Source of the DNA: Rhodobacteraceae bacterium Araon29
GTDB lineage: Bacteria; Pseudomonadota; Alphaproteobacteria; Rhodobacterales; Rhodobacteraceae
Direction: 5' to 3'
Length of the DNA: 64,000 bases
NCBI GenBank assembly: GCA_039640505.1
Contig: CP046865.1
Location: forward strand, 1,417,501 to 1,481,500
Part shown: one piece after another, positions 1 through 11,507 of the stretch
Position numbering within the stretch: the stretch's first letter is position 1
Layout of the letters: each line of letters opens with the position of its first letter
The notes under the pieces: model-generated
What the model saw: only the letters and a program-made list of their open reading frames with translations
Database searches by the model: none
Told to the model about the DNA's origin: nothing
Program-made: the position numbers and the translations under genes

Positions 1-340
1 CAACACTGTTTGATGCCCCGAGTATGGGTCGCATCTCAGTTTGGTGAAGCAGATTATATCTGCTGACAGCTTTTGGATCTGGCCTTTCCTCGGCCGCCCT
101 TAAGTATGCCGGTCTGAAACGAACAGCGTTGTCCAAGTCAAGTACACTAACCCGAGCAATAGCGATATTGCTCACAGTCTGAACGCACCGACATGTGTTC
201 AGGCGGGAAAGTATGACTTTTGACCAGGAAAAGCGATTGCATGTGAACCAGCGTGTGATCTGCGGATTGAGGATGGTGTATCGATGGTGTTATGCGATGT
301 CTTTTGGCCTCAAGTAGCGCGGCGGTAGGCTTTATAAATC
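1..340 (+). other. 3' part of the 16S-23S internal transcribed spacer
   Basis: This is non-coding sequence directly upstream of the 23S gene, so the window opens inside an rRNA operon. The 16S gene and the usual tRNA-Ile and tRNA-Ala genes of alphaproteobacterial operons must lie before base 1, because no tRNA cloverleaf is visible here. The end of the spacer runs into the long stem that brackets the 23S RNA. No protein gene is supported; the minus-strand open frames are chance. Confidence 0.8.
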
Positions 341-362
341 AGTCTGACTTTTTCTGGATCAA

Positions 363-369
<7 letters not shown>
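341..369 (+). other. 5' arm of the 23S rRNA processing stem
   Basis: Bases 354-369 are perfectly complementary (16 bp) to 3185-3200 beyond the 23S 3' end. After a small internal loop, 341-348 pairs with 3206-3213. This long duplex is the expected RNase III substrate that releases pre-23S rRNA. Confidence 0.85.
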
Positions 370-3184
<2,815 letters not shown>

Positions 3185-3192
<8 letters not shown>

Positions 3193-3213
3193 TGATCCAG
3201 TAACAGTCAGACT
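3185..3213 (+). other. 3' arm of the 23S rRNA processing stem
   Basis: This is the mate of 341-369: 3185-3200 pairs perfectly with 354-369, and 3206-3213 pairs with 341-348. It closes the pre-23S loop. Confidence 0.85.
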
Positions 3214-3302
3214 AAAATACTGATTTTACGGTCAATAAAGCATACCAACCCATAAATATTACCTGACTTGGACAACACTTTGATATCATGGATCTTTATT
3301 CG

Positions 3303-3419
3303 GTTTGGTGGCCATAGCACGAGCAAAACACCCGGCTCCATTCCGAACCCGGCCGTTAAGTGCCGTTGCGCTGATGGTACTGCGTCTTAAGGCGTGGGAG
3401 AGTAAGTCACCGCCAAACC
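3303..3419 (+). rRNA. rrf: 5S ribosomal RNA
   Basis: About 117 nt, beginning GGTTTGGTGG and ending CCGCCAAACC, which together form the closing helix of 5S rRNA. The internal conserved blocks CCGAACCCGG and GCGTGGGAGAGTAAG are present. The helix continues outward: TCTTTATT (3293-3300) faces AATAAAGA (3421-3428), giving a longer precursor stem that probably guides RNase processing. It lies about 110 nt after the 23S RNA in the same operon. The tRNA-fMet gene often found after 5S in this family is not visible in the next 280 bases. Confidence 0.95.
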
Positions 3420-3429
3420 TAATAAAGAC

Positions 3430-3641
3430 CCATGAAAAAAATATCTCTCTTAAATGATCAATCAAATATATCAAGACATACCAAATCACTCGGCTCTAAC
3501 AGCAGGCTGACCTAAACTAGTCACCGCTTTAACGGCGTGAGCAAAGTCTTAGGACGAACCTCACGAGCCGCCTTGAATAAACTAAACGTCTGATTAACGT
3601 AGTTAACTGCAGCCGAAATTTGCGCCCTATTTTTTCTTTGG
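3430..3641. other. Gap between the rRNA operon and purD
   Basis: AT-rich non-coding sequence between the end of the rRNA operon and the convergent purD gene. I find no tRNA, no credible gene and no clear terminator for the rRNA transcript other than the GC-rich hairpin that follows, which may act in both directions. Confidence 0.5.
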
Positions 3642-3678
3642 AAAAATACTCTGGGGGTCTGGGGGCAAGCCCCCAGAG
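3642..3678 (-). terminator. Intrinsic terminator of purD
   Basis: On the minus strand a 9-bp stem (plus-strand CTCTGGGGG at 3649-3657 with CCCCCAGAG at 3670-3678) is followed by a TATTTTT run. A nested alternative stem CTGGGGG/CCCCCAG (3659-3665 with 3670-3676) shares the same 3' arm. It lies 36 bases after the purD stop and faces the rRNA operon, so it may stop transcription from both sides. Confidence 0.75.
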
Positions 3679-3713
3679 ATGAGTTTAATCCCACAGAATG
3701 TTTTCAGTAAAAC

Positions 3714-4976
3714 CTATAAAGCCCGCCAGCCTATATCTCTTCGGAAAAAACCTTCTGGCCAATCGATTTGATCTGCTAAAGCATAGGCTCTGTTGCGGGC
3801 TTCTTGTAGGCTCGTGCCCCGCGCTGTGAGGTTTAAAACCCGTCCGCCAGCTGCCACAACGTTCGGCCCATCTTGCTGGGTTCCGGCGTGAAAGCAAATC
3901 TCAAATGAGGTCTCGGCAAGGTCTCCTAGTCCTCCGATTACACTGCCTTTGTCATAGCTTCCCGGATATCCATTTGCTGCCATAACAACTGTTATCGCAT
4001 GGTCATCGGCCCAATTGACCTTGGCCTCAGAAAGGTCTTCATTGGCGGTGGCCAGCAAAAGGTCAAGCGCCTGTGCACCCAGACGCAACATCAATACCTG
4101 ACATTCAGGATCACCAAACCGAACGTTATATTCGACCAGACGGGGCTGTCCGTCTTTGATCATCAAACCGGCATAGAGCACGCCTTTATAGGGGCTGCCG
4201 CGACGGGCCATTTCGGCCATTGTTGGCTCAATAATCTCTTTAAGCGCGCGCTCTGCAATCGCGGGTGAAAGTACTGGCGCCGGGGAATATGCGCCCATCC
4301 CGCCAGTGTTGGGGCCGGTATCACCTTCGCCCACGCGCTTGTGATCTTGAGCCGTGCCAATCGGCAGCACTGTTGTGCCATCGCACAGCACAAAAAATGA
4401 GGCTTCTTCGCCGTCCATAAACTCTTCGACGACAACTTCTGCGCCGCTTTGCCCAAACTGCCCGCCAAACATATCATCAATTGCCTGAAGTGCGTTTTCC
4501 ACCTTCATCGCAACAACCACGCCCTTACCAGCAGCCAACCCATCGGCTTTGACCACAATTGGGGCACCTTGCTTGCGCACAAAGGCTTTGGCCGATGCAG
4601 CATCGGTAAAATGCCCATAGGCCGCCGTCGGCGCTCTAGCGGTTTCACAAACCTGTTTGGTAAAATGTTTGCTGGCTTCAAGCCTTGCAGCGGCCTGATC
4701 GGGGCCGAAGGTTAAAATGCCCGAGGCGCGCAAGGCATCGGCAACACCGGCGACCAAAGGCGCCTCGGGGCCGATAATAACAAAGTCAATCGACCGTGAT
4801 TTGGCATATGCCACGACGGCTAGGCCATCATTGATATCCAAATCCACGCATTCAGCGATGGTTTGCATCCCTGCATTTCCCGGAGCAACAATGAGATGAT
4901 CGCATTTTGGGTTTTGTTTGACAGCCCAGGCCAGCGCATGTTCACGTCCGCCGCCACCCAAAATCAAAATATTCAT
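3714..4976 (-). CDS. purD: Phosphoribosylamine-glycine ligase (GARS)
   Basis: Cytosolic enzyme of purine synthesis that joins glycine to 5-phosphoribosylamine using ATP. The protein has 420 residues, the family's usual length. An N-terminal Rossmann-like domain opens with LGGGGREHAL at about 6-14 and includes IGPEAPLVAG near 68-77. The ATP-grasp domain holds KADGLAAGKG at 143-152 and GPNTGGMGAYSP near 230. The reading frame is open 32 codons further upstream, but the ATG at 4976 was chosen because homologues begin with this MNILILG-like strand and GAGGAG sits 8 bases before it. It is divergent from xseA across 70 bp, so the two genes share a promoter region. purD next to xseA is a familiar order in Rhodobacteraceae. 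Confidence 0.97.
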   Translation of the reverse strand: MNILILGGGGREHALAWAVKQNPKCDHLIVAPGNAGMQTIAECVDLDINDGLAVVAYAKSRSIDFVIIGPEAPLVAGVADALRASGILTFGPDQAAARLEASKHFTKQVCETARAPTAAYGHFTDAASAKAFVRKQGAPIVVKADGLAAGKGVVVAMKVENALQAIDDMFGGQFGQSGAEVVVEEFMDGEEASFFVLCDGTTVLPIGTAQDHKRVGEGDTGPNTGGMGAYSPAPVLSPAIAERALKEIIEPTMAEMARRGSPYKGVLYAGLMIKDGQPRLVEYNVRFGDPECQVLMLRLGAQALDLLLATANEDLSEAKVNWADDHAITVVMAANGYPGSYDKGSVIGGLGDLAETSFEICFHAGTQQDGPNVVAAGGRVLNLTARGTSLQEARNRAYALADQIDWPEGFFRRDIGWRAL

Positions 4977-5046
4977 CTCTGTCTCCTCTTGGCCTTTGCT
5001 TGCCCGCGTTCTAAGCTGCGCTTGCGCAAGAGGCAAGTGAGGTAAG

Positions 5047-6594
5047 ATGTCTGATTTGATCGATGATCCCAAAGCCGGATTGAATGATCCCGAATTTACG
5101 ATTTCGGAAATTTCAGGCGCTATAAAACGCCTTATCGAGGGTGAATTTTCCCATGTGCGCTTGAAAGGCGAAATCGGGCGCGTATCCTTTCCCCGATCCG
5201 GTCATGTCTATCTTGACTTAAAAGATGAAAAGGCGGTGATTTCAGCGGTCATCTGGAAAGGCGTTGCCGCGCGGTTACAAATCCAACCCGAAGAGGGGAT
5301 GGAGGTGGTTGCAACCGGTCGGGTGACAACTTTTGGGGGCCAATCAAAGTATCAATTGGTGATCGAACAACTCAAGCCAGCAGGTGTTGGCGCTTTGATG
5401 GCCATGCTTGAAAAGCGTAAGGCGGCTCTGGCAGCCGAAGGTTTGTTTCAAACATCGCATAAGAAACAAATTCCCTATCTGCCTGAGGTTATTGGTGTTG
5501 TTACCTCGCCGTCTGGTGCGGTCATCCGGGATATTTTACATCGTTTGCGGGATAGGTTTCCGCGCAAAGTGCTGATCTGGCCAGTGGCGGTCCAAGGGGA
5601 CCGCTGCGCCCCAGAGGTATCTGCTGCCATCGCTGGGTTTAACAGCTTTTCATTAGGGGGGTCTTTGCCGCGGCCTGATTTGCTGATTGTTGCGCGCGGG
5701 GGCGGCTCACTTGAGGATTTATGGGGATTTAATGAAGAGGCGGTTGCCCGCGCGGCTTTTGCATCCGAGATCCCGCTGATCTCTGCGGTAGGCCATGAAA
5801 CCGACACCACATTGATTGATTATGTGGCAGACCACCGGGCGCCAACCCCGACCGCCGCCGCTGAACTGGCTGTTCCCGTGCGCCATGAACTTCTGGCGAC
5901 GCTTGAAAGCCATGAGGCGCGTATGAGCCGCGCTATGAGCACGGTTTTAACCACCAGAGGGCAGCGTATGTGGGATGTGGCCCGCGCTTTGCCGCGGCTT
6001 GAGACGTTATTAGAAAGTCCCCGGCAGAAAATAGATCATCTCGCGGATCGGCTTCCCACAGGGCTTAAATTGGCGCTGCAGCAGCGCCGAGTGAAACTCA
6101 ACCAGTGCTCTGGCAGCCTTCGGCCCGCAGCTTTGAAAAATATTCTCGTTGTTGCAAATCAGCAAATATCGGCGCTGTCCCCACGGCTTGAACCAGCCTT
6201 GCTGCGCGGAATTGATATTCGAAAAATGGCTTTTGCAAATACCCATAAAAGGTTGGATATCAGACCTCTTGAGCGCGTTTTGTTGCAAAACCGTAAAGAT
6301 TTGGATCAGCTTGGTAAACGGTTCTGTGACACTGGCCTACGCCATATTTCCCAGCTTGGCGAGCAACTCACTGCGCTTGATCGATTGCGCGAAACGTTAG
6401 GCTACAAAGCCACCTTAAAGCGCGGTTACGCAGTTGTCAGATCAGACCAAAAGGTCGTGACAACCAAGGATCAGGCGGCCAAATCCGCTAGTCTTGAAAT
6501 TGAATTCAAGGACGGCAGGATGAAGTTGCGGAGTGGCGGTGGGGCCAAACCGGCGCGGGCAAAAAGATCACCTGATCAAGGCTCTTTGTTTTAG
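5047..6594 (+). CDS. xseA: Exodeoxyribonuclease VII large subunit
   Basis: Catalytic subunit of exonuclease VII, which with the small subunit XseB degrades single-stranded DNA to oligonucleotides in repair. It has 515 residues. The N-terminal OB-fold covers about 15-110 (LKGEIGRVSFPRSGHVYLDL). The conserved core follows with GVVTSPSGAVIRDIL near 149, ARGGGSLEDLWGFNEE near 218 and GHETDTTLIDYVADHRAPTP near 249. The long C-terminal part is helical and probably coiled-coil, as in the family, and the last 20 residues are basic. The start ATG lies 70 bp from divergent purD. xseB is not in this window. Confidence 0.96.
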   Translation: MSDLIDDPKAGLNDPEFTISEISGAIKRLIEGEFSHVRLKGEIGRVSFPRSGHVYLDLKDEKAVISAVIWKGVAARLQIQPEEGMEVVATGRVTTFGGQSKYQLVIEQLKPAGVGALMAMLEKRKAALAAEGLFQTSHKKQIPYLPEVIGVVTSPSGAVIRDILHRLRDRFPRKVLIWPVAVQGDRCAPEVSAAIAGFNSFSLGGSLPRPDLLIVARGGGSLEDLWGFNEEAVARAAFASEIPLISAVGHETDTTLIDYVADHRAPTPTAAAELAVPVRHELLATLESHEARMSRAMSTVLTTRGQRMWDVARALPRLETLLESPRQKIDHLADRLPTGLKLALQQRRVKLNQCSGSLRPAALKNILVVANQQISALSPRLEPALLRGIDIRKMAFANTHKRLDIRPLERVLLQNRKDLDQLGKRFCDTGLRHISQLGEQLTALDRLRETLGYKATLKRGYAVVRSDQKVVTTKDQAAKSASLEIEFKDGRMKLRSGGGAKPARAKRSPDQGSLF

Positions 6595-6793
6595 GTTTAT
6601 CCCCGCTGAATTCAGATCAAGTGATTAAAGCCTTGATCTGCTGCGAATGGCGCAAACCTTCTTCTCCGAGATATGTCTAAAGTGCAAATTTTTCCTCGGC
6701 GCAACGCATCCGTCGGGTTCTGTGTCGTTTTTAGCCTCGCGTTTTGACGTATAGTATAGATAGAGTGATTCAAATTTGTCAGCGGAGCTATAA

Positions 6794-8479
6794 ATGGCAT
6801 TGGATGATCGCAAAGGCGTTTGGAAATCAGGCAAAGGCAAAGGGCGGCGCACGCCCAAGGGGCGGCAATACGATGACGCGGCCCTTACCGAAGTTCGCTT
6901 GCTTTTGCAGGGCCGTGGCAGAGATCGGGATTTGCTAATTGAATTTCTGCATTTAATCCAAGACAAATTTGGACATTTATCGGCCGCACACTTGCGGGCT
7001 TTGGCCGAGGAAATGCGTCTTTCCATGGCCGAGGTCTATGAGGTTGCAAGTTTCTATGCTCATTTTGATGTGATCAAAGAAGATGAAACACCGCCGCCGG
7101 CTCTAACTATTCGTGTATGCGATAGCCTCAGTTGTGAGTTGGCTGGATCGCAGCAGTTGCAAAAAGCACTTGAAGACGGGCTTGATCCAACGGAAGTGCG
7201 GGTGCTGCGCGCGCCTTGCATGGGGCGCTGCGATACGGCGCCGGTTTTAGAATTAGGCCATAAACATATCGATCACGCGACACCCGAAAAGGTAAGGTCG
7301 GCCATAGCGGCTGGCGATACGCATGCCGTTATACCACAGTATGAAACATTATCAGCTTATCGTAGCGGCGGCGGTTATACTGCTTTGGCCGATCTGCGCA
7401 GCGGCGGTGATTGGCAAGAGGTGCAGGAAAAAGTGCTGTCCTCTGGGCTGCGCGGTCTTGGCGGCGCTGGATTCCCATCGGGTAAAAAATGGGGGTTCGT
7501 GCGCATGAACGAGGGGCCGCGCTACTTGGCGGTCAACGGGGATGAAGGTGAGCCTGGCACCTTTAAAGATCGGTTTTACCTTGAGCGCACGCCGCATCTC
7601 TTCCTTGAGGGAATGCTGATTGCCGCTTGGGCTGTGGGCGCCGAAAAAGCATTTATTTATATGCGCGATGAATATCCTGCGGTACTTGCAATTTTAGCTA
7701 ATGAAATTTCTGCACTTGAAGATGCAGGTTTGACACCGCCTGGCTATATCGAACTACGGCGCGGTGCGGGCGCCTATATTTGTGGTGAAGAAAGCGCGAT
7801 GATTGAAAGCATCGAGGGCAAACGGGGCATGCCGCGTCACCGCCCACCTTTTGTGGCAGCTGTTGGTATTTTCGGCCGCCCAACCTTGGTGCATAATGTC
7901 GAAACCCTTCATTGGGTGGCGCGGGTATGCCGCGAAGGTCCTGAGATACTTTCTTCAGTGGAAAAAAACGGCCGTGTAGGTTTGCGCAGCTATTCCGTAT
8001 CTGGGCGCGTTAAAAAGCCAGGCGTTCATCTATTGCCTGCTGGATCGACAATTTCGGATATTATTGCTTCTGCAGGCGGAATGCTGGATGGGCATGAATT
8101 CAAAGCATATCAACCCGGTGGTCCATCCTCTGGCCTGCTGCCTGCGCATATGAATGATATTCCGCTTGATTTTGACACCCTGCAACCCCACGGCTCTTTC
8201 ATTGGCTCAGCGGCCGTTGTTGTGCTGTCTGATCAGGATCGGGCCCGCGATGCAGCGCTTAATATGCTACGGTTCTTCGAAGATGAAAGCTGTGGGCAAT
8301 GTACCCCTTGTCGGGTTGGCTGTGAAAAGGCCGTAAAGCTCATGCAGTCAGAGACATGGGATCAAGATCTGCTTGAGGACATCAGCGCGGCGATGATTGA
8401 TGCGTCGATTTGCGGTTTGGGACAGGCAGCGCCTAATCCGATTCGGCTGACCATCAAACACTTTGCCAACGAAATTTAA
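6794..8479 (+). CDS. Fused NuoE-NuoF-like NADH-oxidising flavoprotein (FdsG/FdsB-like diaphorase), orphan
   Basis: A 561-residue fusion of a 24-kDa-type thioredoxin-like [2Fe-2S] module and a 51-kDa-type FMN/NADH module. Residues 35-160 are NuoE-like with cluster ligands C109-x4-C114 and C142-x3-C146. Residues 215-540 are NuoF-like with the FMN/NADH glycine motif GLRGLGGAGFPSGKKW at 218-233 and NGDEGEPG at 248-255. The N3-type [4Fe-4S] ligands are C500, C503, C506 and C540. In NAD-dependent formate dehydrogenases this module passes electrons from the molybdenum subunit to NAD+. Here no molybdenum alpha subunit, fdhD or cofactor gene follows; ftsY comes next. The partner is therefore elsewhere or lost. 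All cofactor residues remain, which argues for selection. The start ATG has GCGGAG 6 bases upstream. The substrate is not established. Confidence 0.8.
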   Translation: MALDDRKGVWKSGKGKGRRTPKGRQYDDAALTEVRLLLQGRGRDRDLLIEFLHLIQDKFGHLSAAHLRALAEEMRLSMAEVYEVASFYAHFDVIKEDETPPPALTIRVCDSLSCELAGSQQLQKALEDGLDPTEVRVLRAPCMGRCDTAPVLELGHKHIDHATPEKVRSAIAAGDTHAVIPQYETLSAYRSGGGYTALADLRSGGDWQEVQEKVLSSGLRGLGGAGFPSGKKWGFVRMNEGPRYLAVNGDEGEPGTFKDRFYLERTPHLFLEGMLIAAWAVGAEKAFIYMRDEYPAVLAILANEISALEDAGLTPPGYIELRRGAGAYICGEESAMIESIEGKRGMPRHRPPFVAAVGIFGRPTLVHNVETLHWVARVCREGPEILSSVEKNGRVGLRSYSVSGRVKKPGVHLLPAGSTISDIIASAGGMLDGHEFKAYQPGGPSSGLLPAHMNDIPLDFDTLQPHGSFIGSAAVVVLSDQDRARDAALNMLRFFEDESCGQCTPCRVGCEKAVKLMQSETWDQDLLEDISAAMIDASICGLGQAAPNPIRLTIKHFANEI

Positions 8480-8648
8480 GCTGGCATCAGAGCAATTTTA
8501 TAACCCAGGCATTTCCTTGCGGACATGCTTTGGAACAGTGCAGCCCAATTGCTGTTGCTACAAATCCAGTTTAATCATTGGTATGCTATCTTTAATGGGC
8601 ATACGAAAAAGGATAGATATCCAACTGTATTGGGTTTAGAGGCGCAGA

Positions 8649-9914
8649 ATGGCATTTTTCAAGAAACTAAAAGACAGGCTGTTTAGATCTTCTTCCAAGC
8701 TGGAAGAAGGCTTGGACGCAATTGTCGAAGACGGGGGCGTGCAAGAGGCCGAAACCGAAGTTGATGCCAGCGTTCCAGACGTGGCTGAGATTGAAGAGCC
8801 GGAAAGCCCGCCTAGCGAAGAACCCCCAGCCGTCGAACCCACTTCTGATGTGCCCTTAGCCGATGCGCCCACGATGGAAGAGCCCGTGGTTGAGGAAACG
8901 CCGCATCAGCCGGTAGAAGTCGAGCCGGAAGAAAATATCCCACTTGAGCCCATTCAACCCAAAGACCCAGAGCCAGAGACATCGAAAGAGCCGGCAAAAG
9001 CCCCGACGAAAAGTGATGACAAAGTCGGGCAGGGGTTAATCGGCCGATTGATGGGGCGCAGTGCGCAGGCGCCGGTCATGCGCCGTACTCTGGATGATGA
9101 TATGCTTGAGCAACTAGAAGAGTTGCTTATCGCTTCGGATATGGGGGTGGACACGGCGCTGCGTGTGACGGCGAATTTAGCCGAAGGCCGCTATGGCAAA
9201 AAACTGTCAGTTGAGGAAATCAAGCAACTGCTTTCGGACGAAATAACCCGGATTATGGAGCCCGTAGCAAAGCCATTGCCAATTTATCCAAAGACGCCTC
9301 AGGTGGTTTTGGTTGTGGGGGTAAACGGGTCGGGAAAAACCACAACAATCGGCAAGCTGGCAAGCCAGTTCAGAGCAGCTGGAAAATCTGTTGTCATTGC
9401 CGCTGGCGATACATTTCGGGCCGCTGCAGTAGAACAGCTCCAAATCTGGGGTGAGCGCGCCGGCGTGCCGGTGCTGACAGCGCCAGAAGGGTCAGATCCT
9501 GCTAGTTTGGCGTTTGAATCGATAACAAAAGCACAGGCAGAGGGCGCTGATTTATTGATGATTGATACCGCAGGACGATTGCAAAACCGTGCGGATCTGA
9601 TGGAAGAACTGGCTAAAATTGTGCGCGTTATTCGAAAAAAAGACCCTGATGCACCGCATAACACTTTGTTGGTTCTGGATGCCACCACCGGTCAAAACGC
9701 GCTTAGTCAGGTCGAAACCTTTAAGAAGTTGGCAAATGTAACCGGTTTGGTGATGACCAAACTTGATGGAACTGCCAAAGGTGGTGTTTTGGTTGCCTTG
9801 GCCGATAAATTTGGACTGCCAATCCATGCAATAGGGGTGGGCGAGCAGATTGATGATTTGGCTCCGTTTGATCCAGAAGACTTTGCCAAGGCCTTAACGG
9901 GTCAGGACCTGTAA
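8649..9914 (+). CDS. ftsY: Signal recognition particle receptor FtsY
   Basis: SRP receptor GTPase that docks the Ffh-4.5S RNA-ribosome complex at the inner membrane for co-translational insertion. It has 421 residues. Residues 20-130 form a strongly acidic, Pro/Glu-rich A domain that mediates membrane and translocon contact and varies in length between species. The N helical bundle runs from about 150. The G domain has the P-loop GVNGSGKTTT near 223, DTFRAAAVEQL near 252, DTAGRLQ near 306, TKLDGTAKGG near 370 and a C-terminal GEQIDDLAPF segment. No terminator separates it from the downstream permease (64 bp), so the permease and yciB may be co-transcribed. Confidence 0.97.
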   Translation: MAFFKKLKDRLFRSSSKLEEGLDAIVEDGGVQEAETEVDASVPDVAEIEEPESPPSEEPPAVEPTSDVPLADAPTMEEPVVEETPHQPVEVEPEENIPLEPIQPKDPEPETSKEPAKAPTKSDDKVGQGLIGRLMGRSAQAPVMRRTLDDDMLEQLEELLIASDMGVDTALRVTANLAEGRYGKKLSVEEIKQLLSDEITRIMEPVAKPLPIYPKTPQVVLVVGVNGSGKTTTIGKLASQFRAAGKSVVIAAGDTFRAAAVEQLQIWGERAGVPVLTAPEGSDPASLAFESITKAQAEGADLLMIDTAGRLQNRADLMEELAKIVRVIRKKDPDAPHNTLLVLDATTGQNALSQVETFKKLANVTGLVMTKLDGTAKGGVLVALADKFGLPIHAIGVGEQIDDLAPFDPEDFAKALTGQDL

Positions 9915-9978
9915 AAGTTGGAAAAACAAGACACCAGTAATTTGGATAGATTCTTTTTCAATACGTTTAAGCACGCGT

Positions 9979-10881
9979 ATGACTGAGTGGATCATAAGCC
10001 TTGAAGGCACCGAGGCCGGCAACACGTTTGCCATGGCTCTTGCTATTTCGGCTGCCTTTTTACATGCCGTCTTTGGCGCTTTGCAAAAGGGCAGGCATGA
10101 TCCTTGGTTGGCCCGCGGAGCGATTGACTTTGGGTATTTCACAATGGCGGCGCCGGTTGCCTTTTTCATTCTGCCCTGGCCTGAGCCAGCCCTATGGCCG
10201 GTGTTTGGGTGGATGTTTCTTATCCACCTAATTTACAAGCTACTTCAAGGTCTTGCCTACACACGGGGCGCCTATACTGTGGTCTATCCAATTGTGCGGG
10301 GCTCTGCGCCCATTTTCGCAATTTTAGGTGCGTTTTTGATGTTTGGAGAAACATTATCGGCGGTTCAGTGGGGCGGGGTTTTTGTGCTATTGTCTGGGAT
10401 ATTTGGTCTCGCGATCTTTAATGCGTTTTACCTTCAGGCGGCGCGTGAAACTTTGTTTAGCGCGCTTCTTTTTGCCGTTCCCACGGGCCTTTTTGTTGCG
10501 CTTTATACAACCTATGATGCGTTCGGAATTCGGTTGGCGGAAAACCCGATGACCTTTCTGGTGTGGTTTTTTGTCATTGACGGTGTGGCGTTGCCGCCTT
10601 TTGCCTACTGGCGTTGGAAAAACATGGCAATCCGACCGCCTGTGATACCGCTTTTACAACGTGGTTTTATCGGCGGCATTGTTGCATTTTTTAGCTTTGG
10701 CTCGATAATGTTGGCAACCCGACTAGACAAAGTCGGAGAAGCCGCCATATTGCGGGAAACATCGACAGTGTTTGCGGCAATCATTGGCTGGTACTTTTTA
10801 AAAGAAACCGTCGGGCCTTGGCGTGTTGCCCTTATGACGCTTATCGCGGCGGGAGCCGTTATTGTAGAAATCGGCAGTTGA
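9979..10881 (+). CDS. EamA/DMT-family permease
   Basis: A 300-residue inner-membrane protein of the drug/metabolite transporter superfamily. About ten hydrophobic helices are arranged as two repeats of five, each an EamA domain. The first repeat contains YTRGAYTVVYPIVRGSAPIFA near 95-115 and the second contains LRETSTVFAAIIGWYFLKE near 260-278; both are typical of these carriers. The substrate cannot be predicted from sequence. It sits between ftsY and yciB, with only 11 bp to yciB, and is probably in one operon with them. A related protein is encoded at 61254-62084. Confidence 0.88.
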   Translation: MTEWIISLEGTEAGNTFAMALAISAAFLHAVFGALQKGRHDPWLARGAIDFGYFTMAAPVAFFILPWPEPALWPVFGWMFLIHLIYKLLQGLAYTRGAYTVVYPIVRGSAPIFAILGAFLMFGETLSAVQWGGVFVLLSGIFGLAIFNAFYLQAARETLFSALLFAVPTGLFVALYTTYDAFGIRLAENPMTFLVWFFVIDGVALPPFAYWRWKNMAIRPPVIPLLQRGFIGGIVAFFSFGSIMLATRLDKVGEAAILRETSTVFAAIIGWYFLKETVGPWRVALMTLIAAGAVIVEIGS

Positions 10882-10892
10882 GAGAAAAAGAA

Positions 10893-11489
10893 ATGTCTGA
10901 GAAAAACGGGTCGCCCTTAATAACGTCAACACTGGAAATTGGACCAGTCGCTGTTTTTTTTGCCATCTTTATTTGGCGCAAAGGGGAAACGGTGGTCTTA
11001 AATGGCGTCGAGTATTCAGCTATTATTCAAGCTACGGCTGTTTTTGTCCCTTTGATGATCTTCTCTACATTTTTGGCTTACTTGGTGAATGGCCGCGTGT
11101 CAAAAATGCAAATTCTGACCCTTATAATGGTGACATTCTTTGGTGCATTGACGATTTTCTTGAATGATGAGCGTTTCATAAAAATGAAACCAACCTTGAT
11201 TTATTTGTTGTTTGGTGGCGTGCTGACCTTCGGGCATCTGCGGGGTAAAAACTACCTTGGGTCATTGATGGGCGAACGTTCCCCAATCCAAGATGAAGGT
11301 TGGGCCATCATCAGCCGTAGGGTGACGATGTTTTTTTTCGCATTGGCGTTTTTAAATGAACTGATCTGGCGCACTCAAACCAATGAAGTATGGGTATATT
11401 TCAAGACTTTTGGGCTAACGGCCGCCTTGTTCATATTTATGATTTTTCAGTACCCAGTTCTAAAGAAATATGGCGACTTCGAAGAGTAA
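10893..11489 (+). CDS. yciB: Inner-membrane septation protein A family (YciB/IspZ)
   Basis: A 198-residue polytopic membrane protein with about five or six helices. It matches the YciB/IspZ (intracellular septation A) family, including the segment GGVLTFGHLRGKNYLGSLMG near 112-131 and LNELIWRTQTNEVWVYFK near 156-173. Family members in enterobacteria affect cell-envelope synthesis and septation through contacts with divisome proteins; the biochemical role is unclear. The start ATG at 10893 was chosen over an earlier in-frame codon because homologues start near it and a purine-rich AGAGAAAAAG precedes it. It is the last gene of the ftsY-permease-yciB group. Confidence 0.88.
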   Translation: MSEKNGSPLITSTLEIGPVAVFFAIFIWRKGETVVLNGVEYSAIIQATAVFVPLMIFSTFLAYLVNGRVSKMQILTLIMVTFFGALTIFLNDERFIKMKPTLIYLLFGGVLTFGHLRGKNYLGSLMGERSPIQDEGWAIISRRVTMFFFALAFLNELIWRTQTNEVWVYFKTFGLTAALFIFMIFQYPVLKKYGDFEE

Positions 11490-11507
11490 GTCGCTCATAG
11501 ATAGTAT

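Noticed and set aside
6625-7026. Minus-strand frame of 133 codons
   Set aside because: It is mostly antisense to the well-supported NuoE-like coding region and has no recognisable domain.
8581-8604. GTATGC/GCATAC inverted repeat before ftsY
   Set aside because: Only 6 bp with a 12-base spacer and no T-run; this can easily occur by chance.
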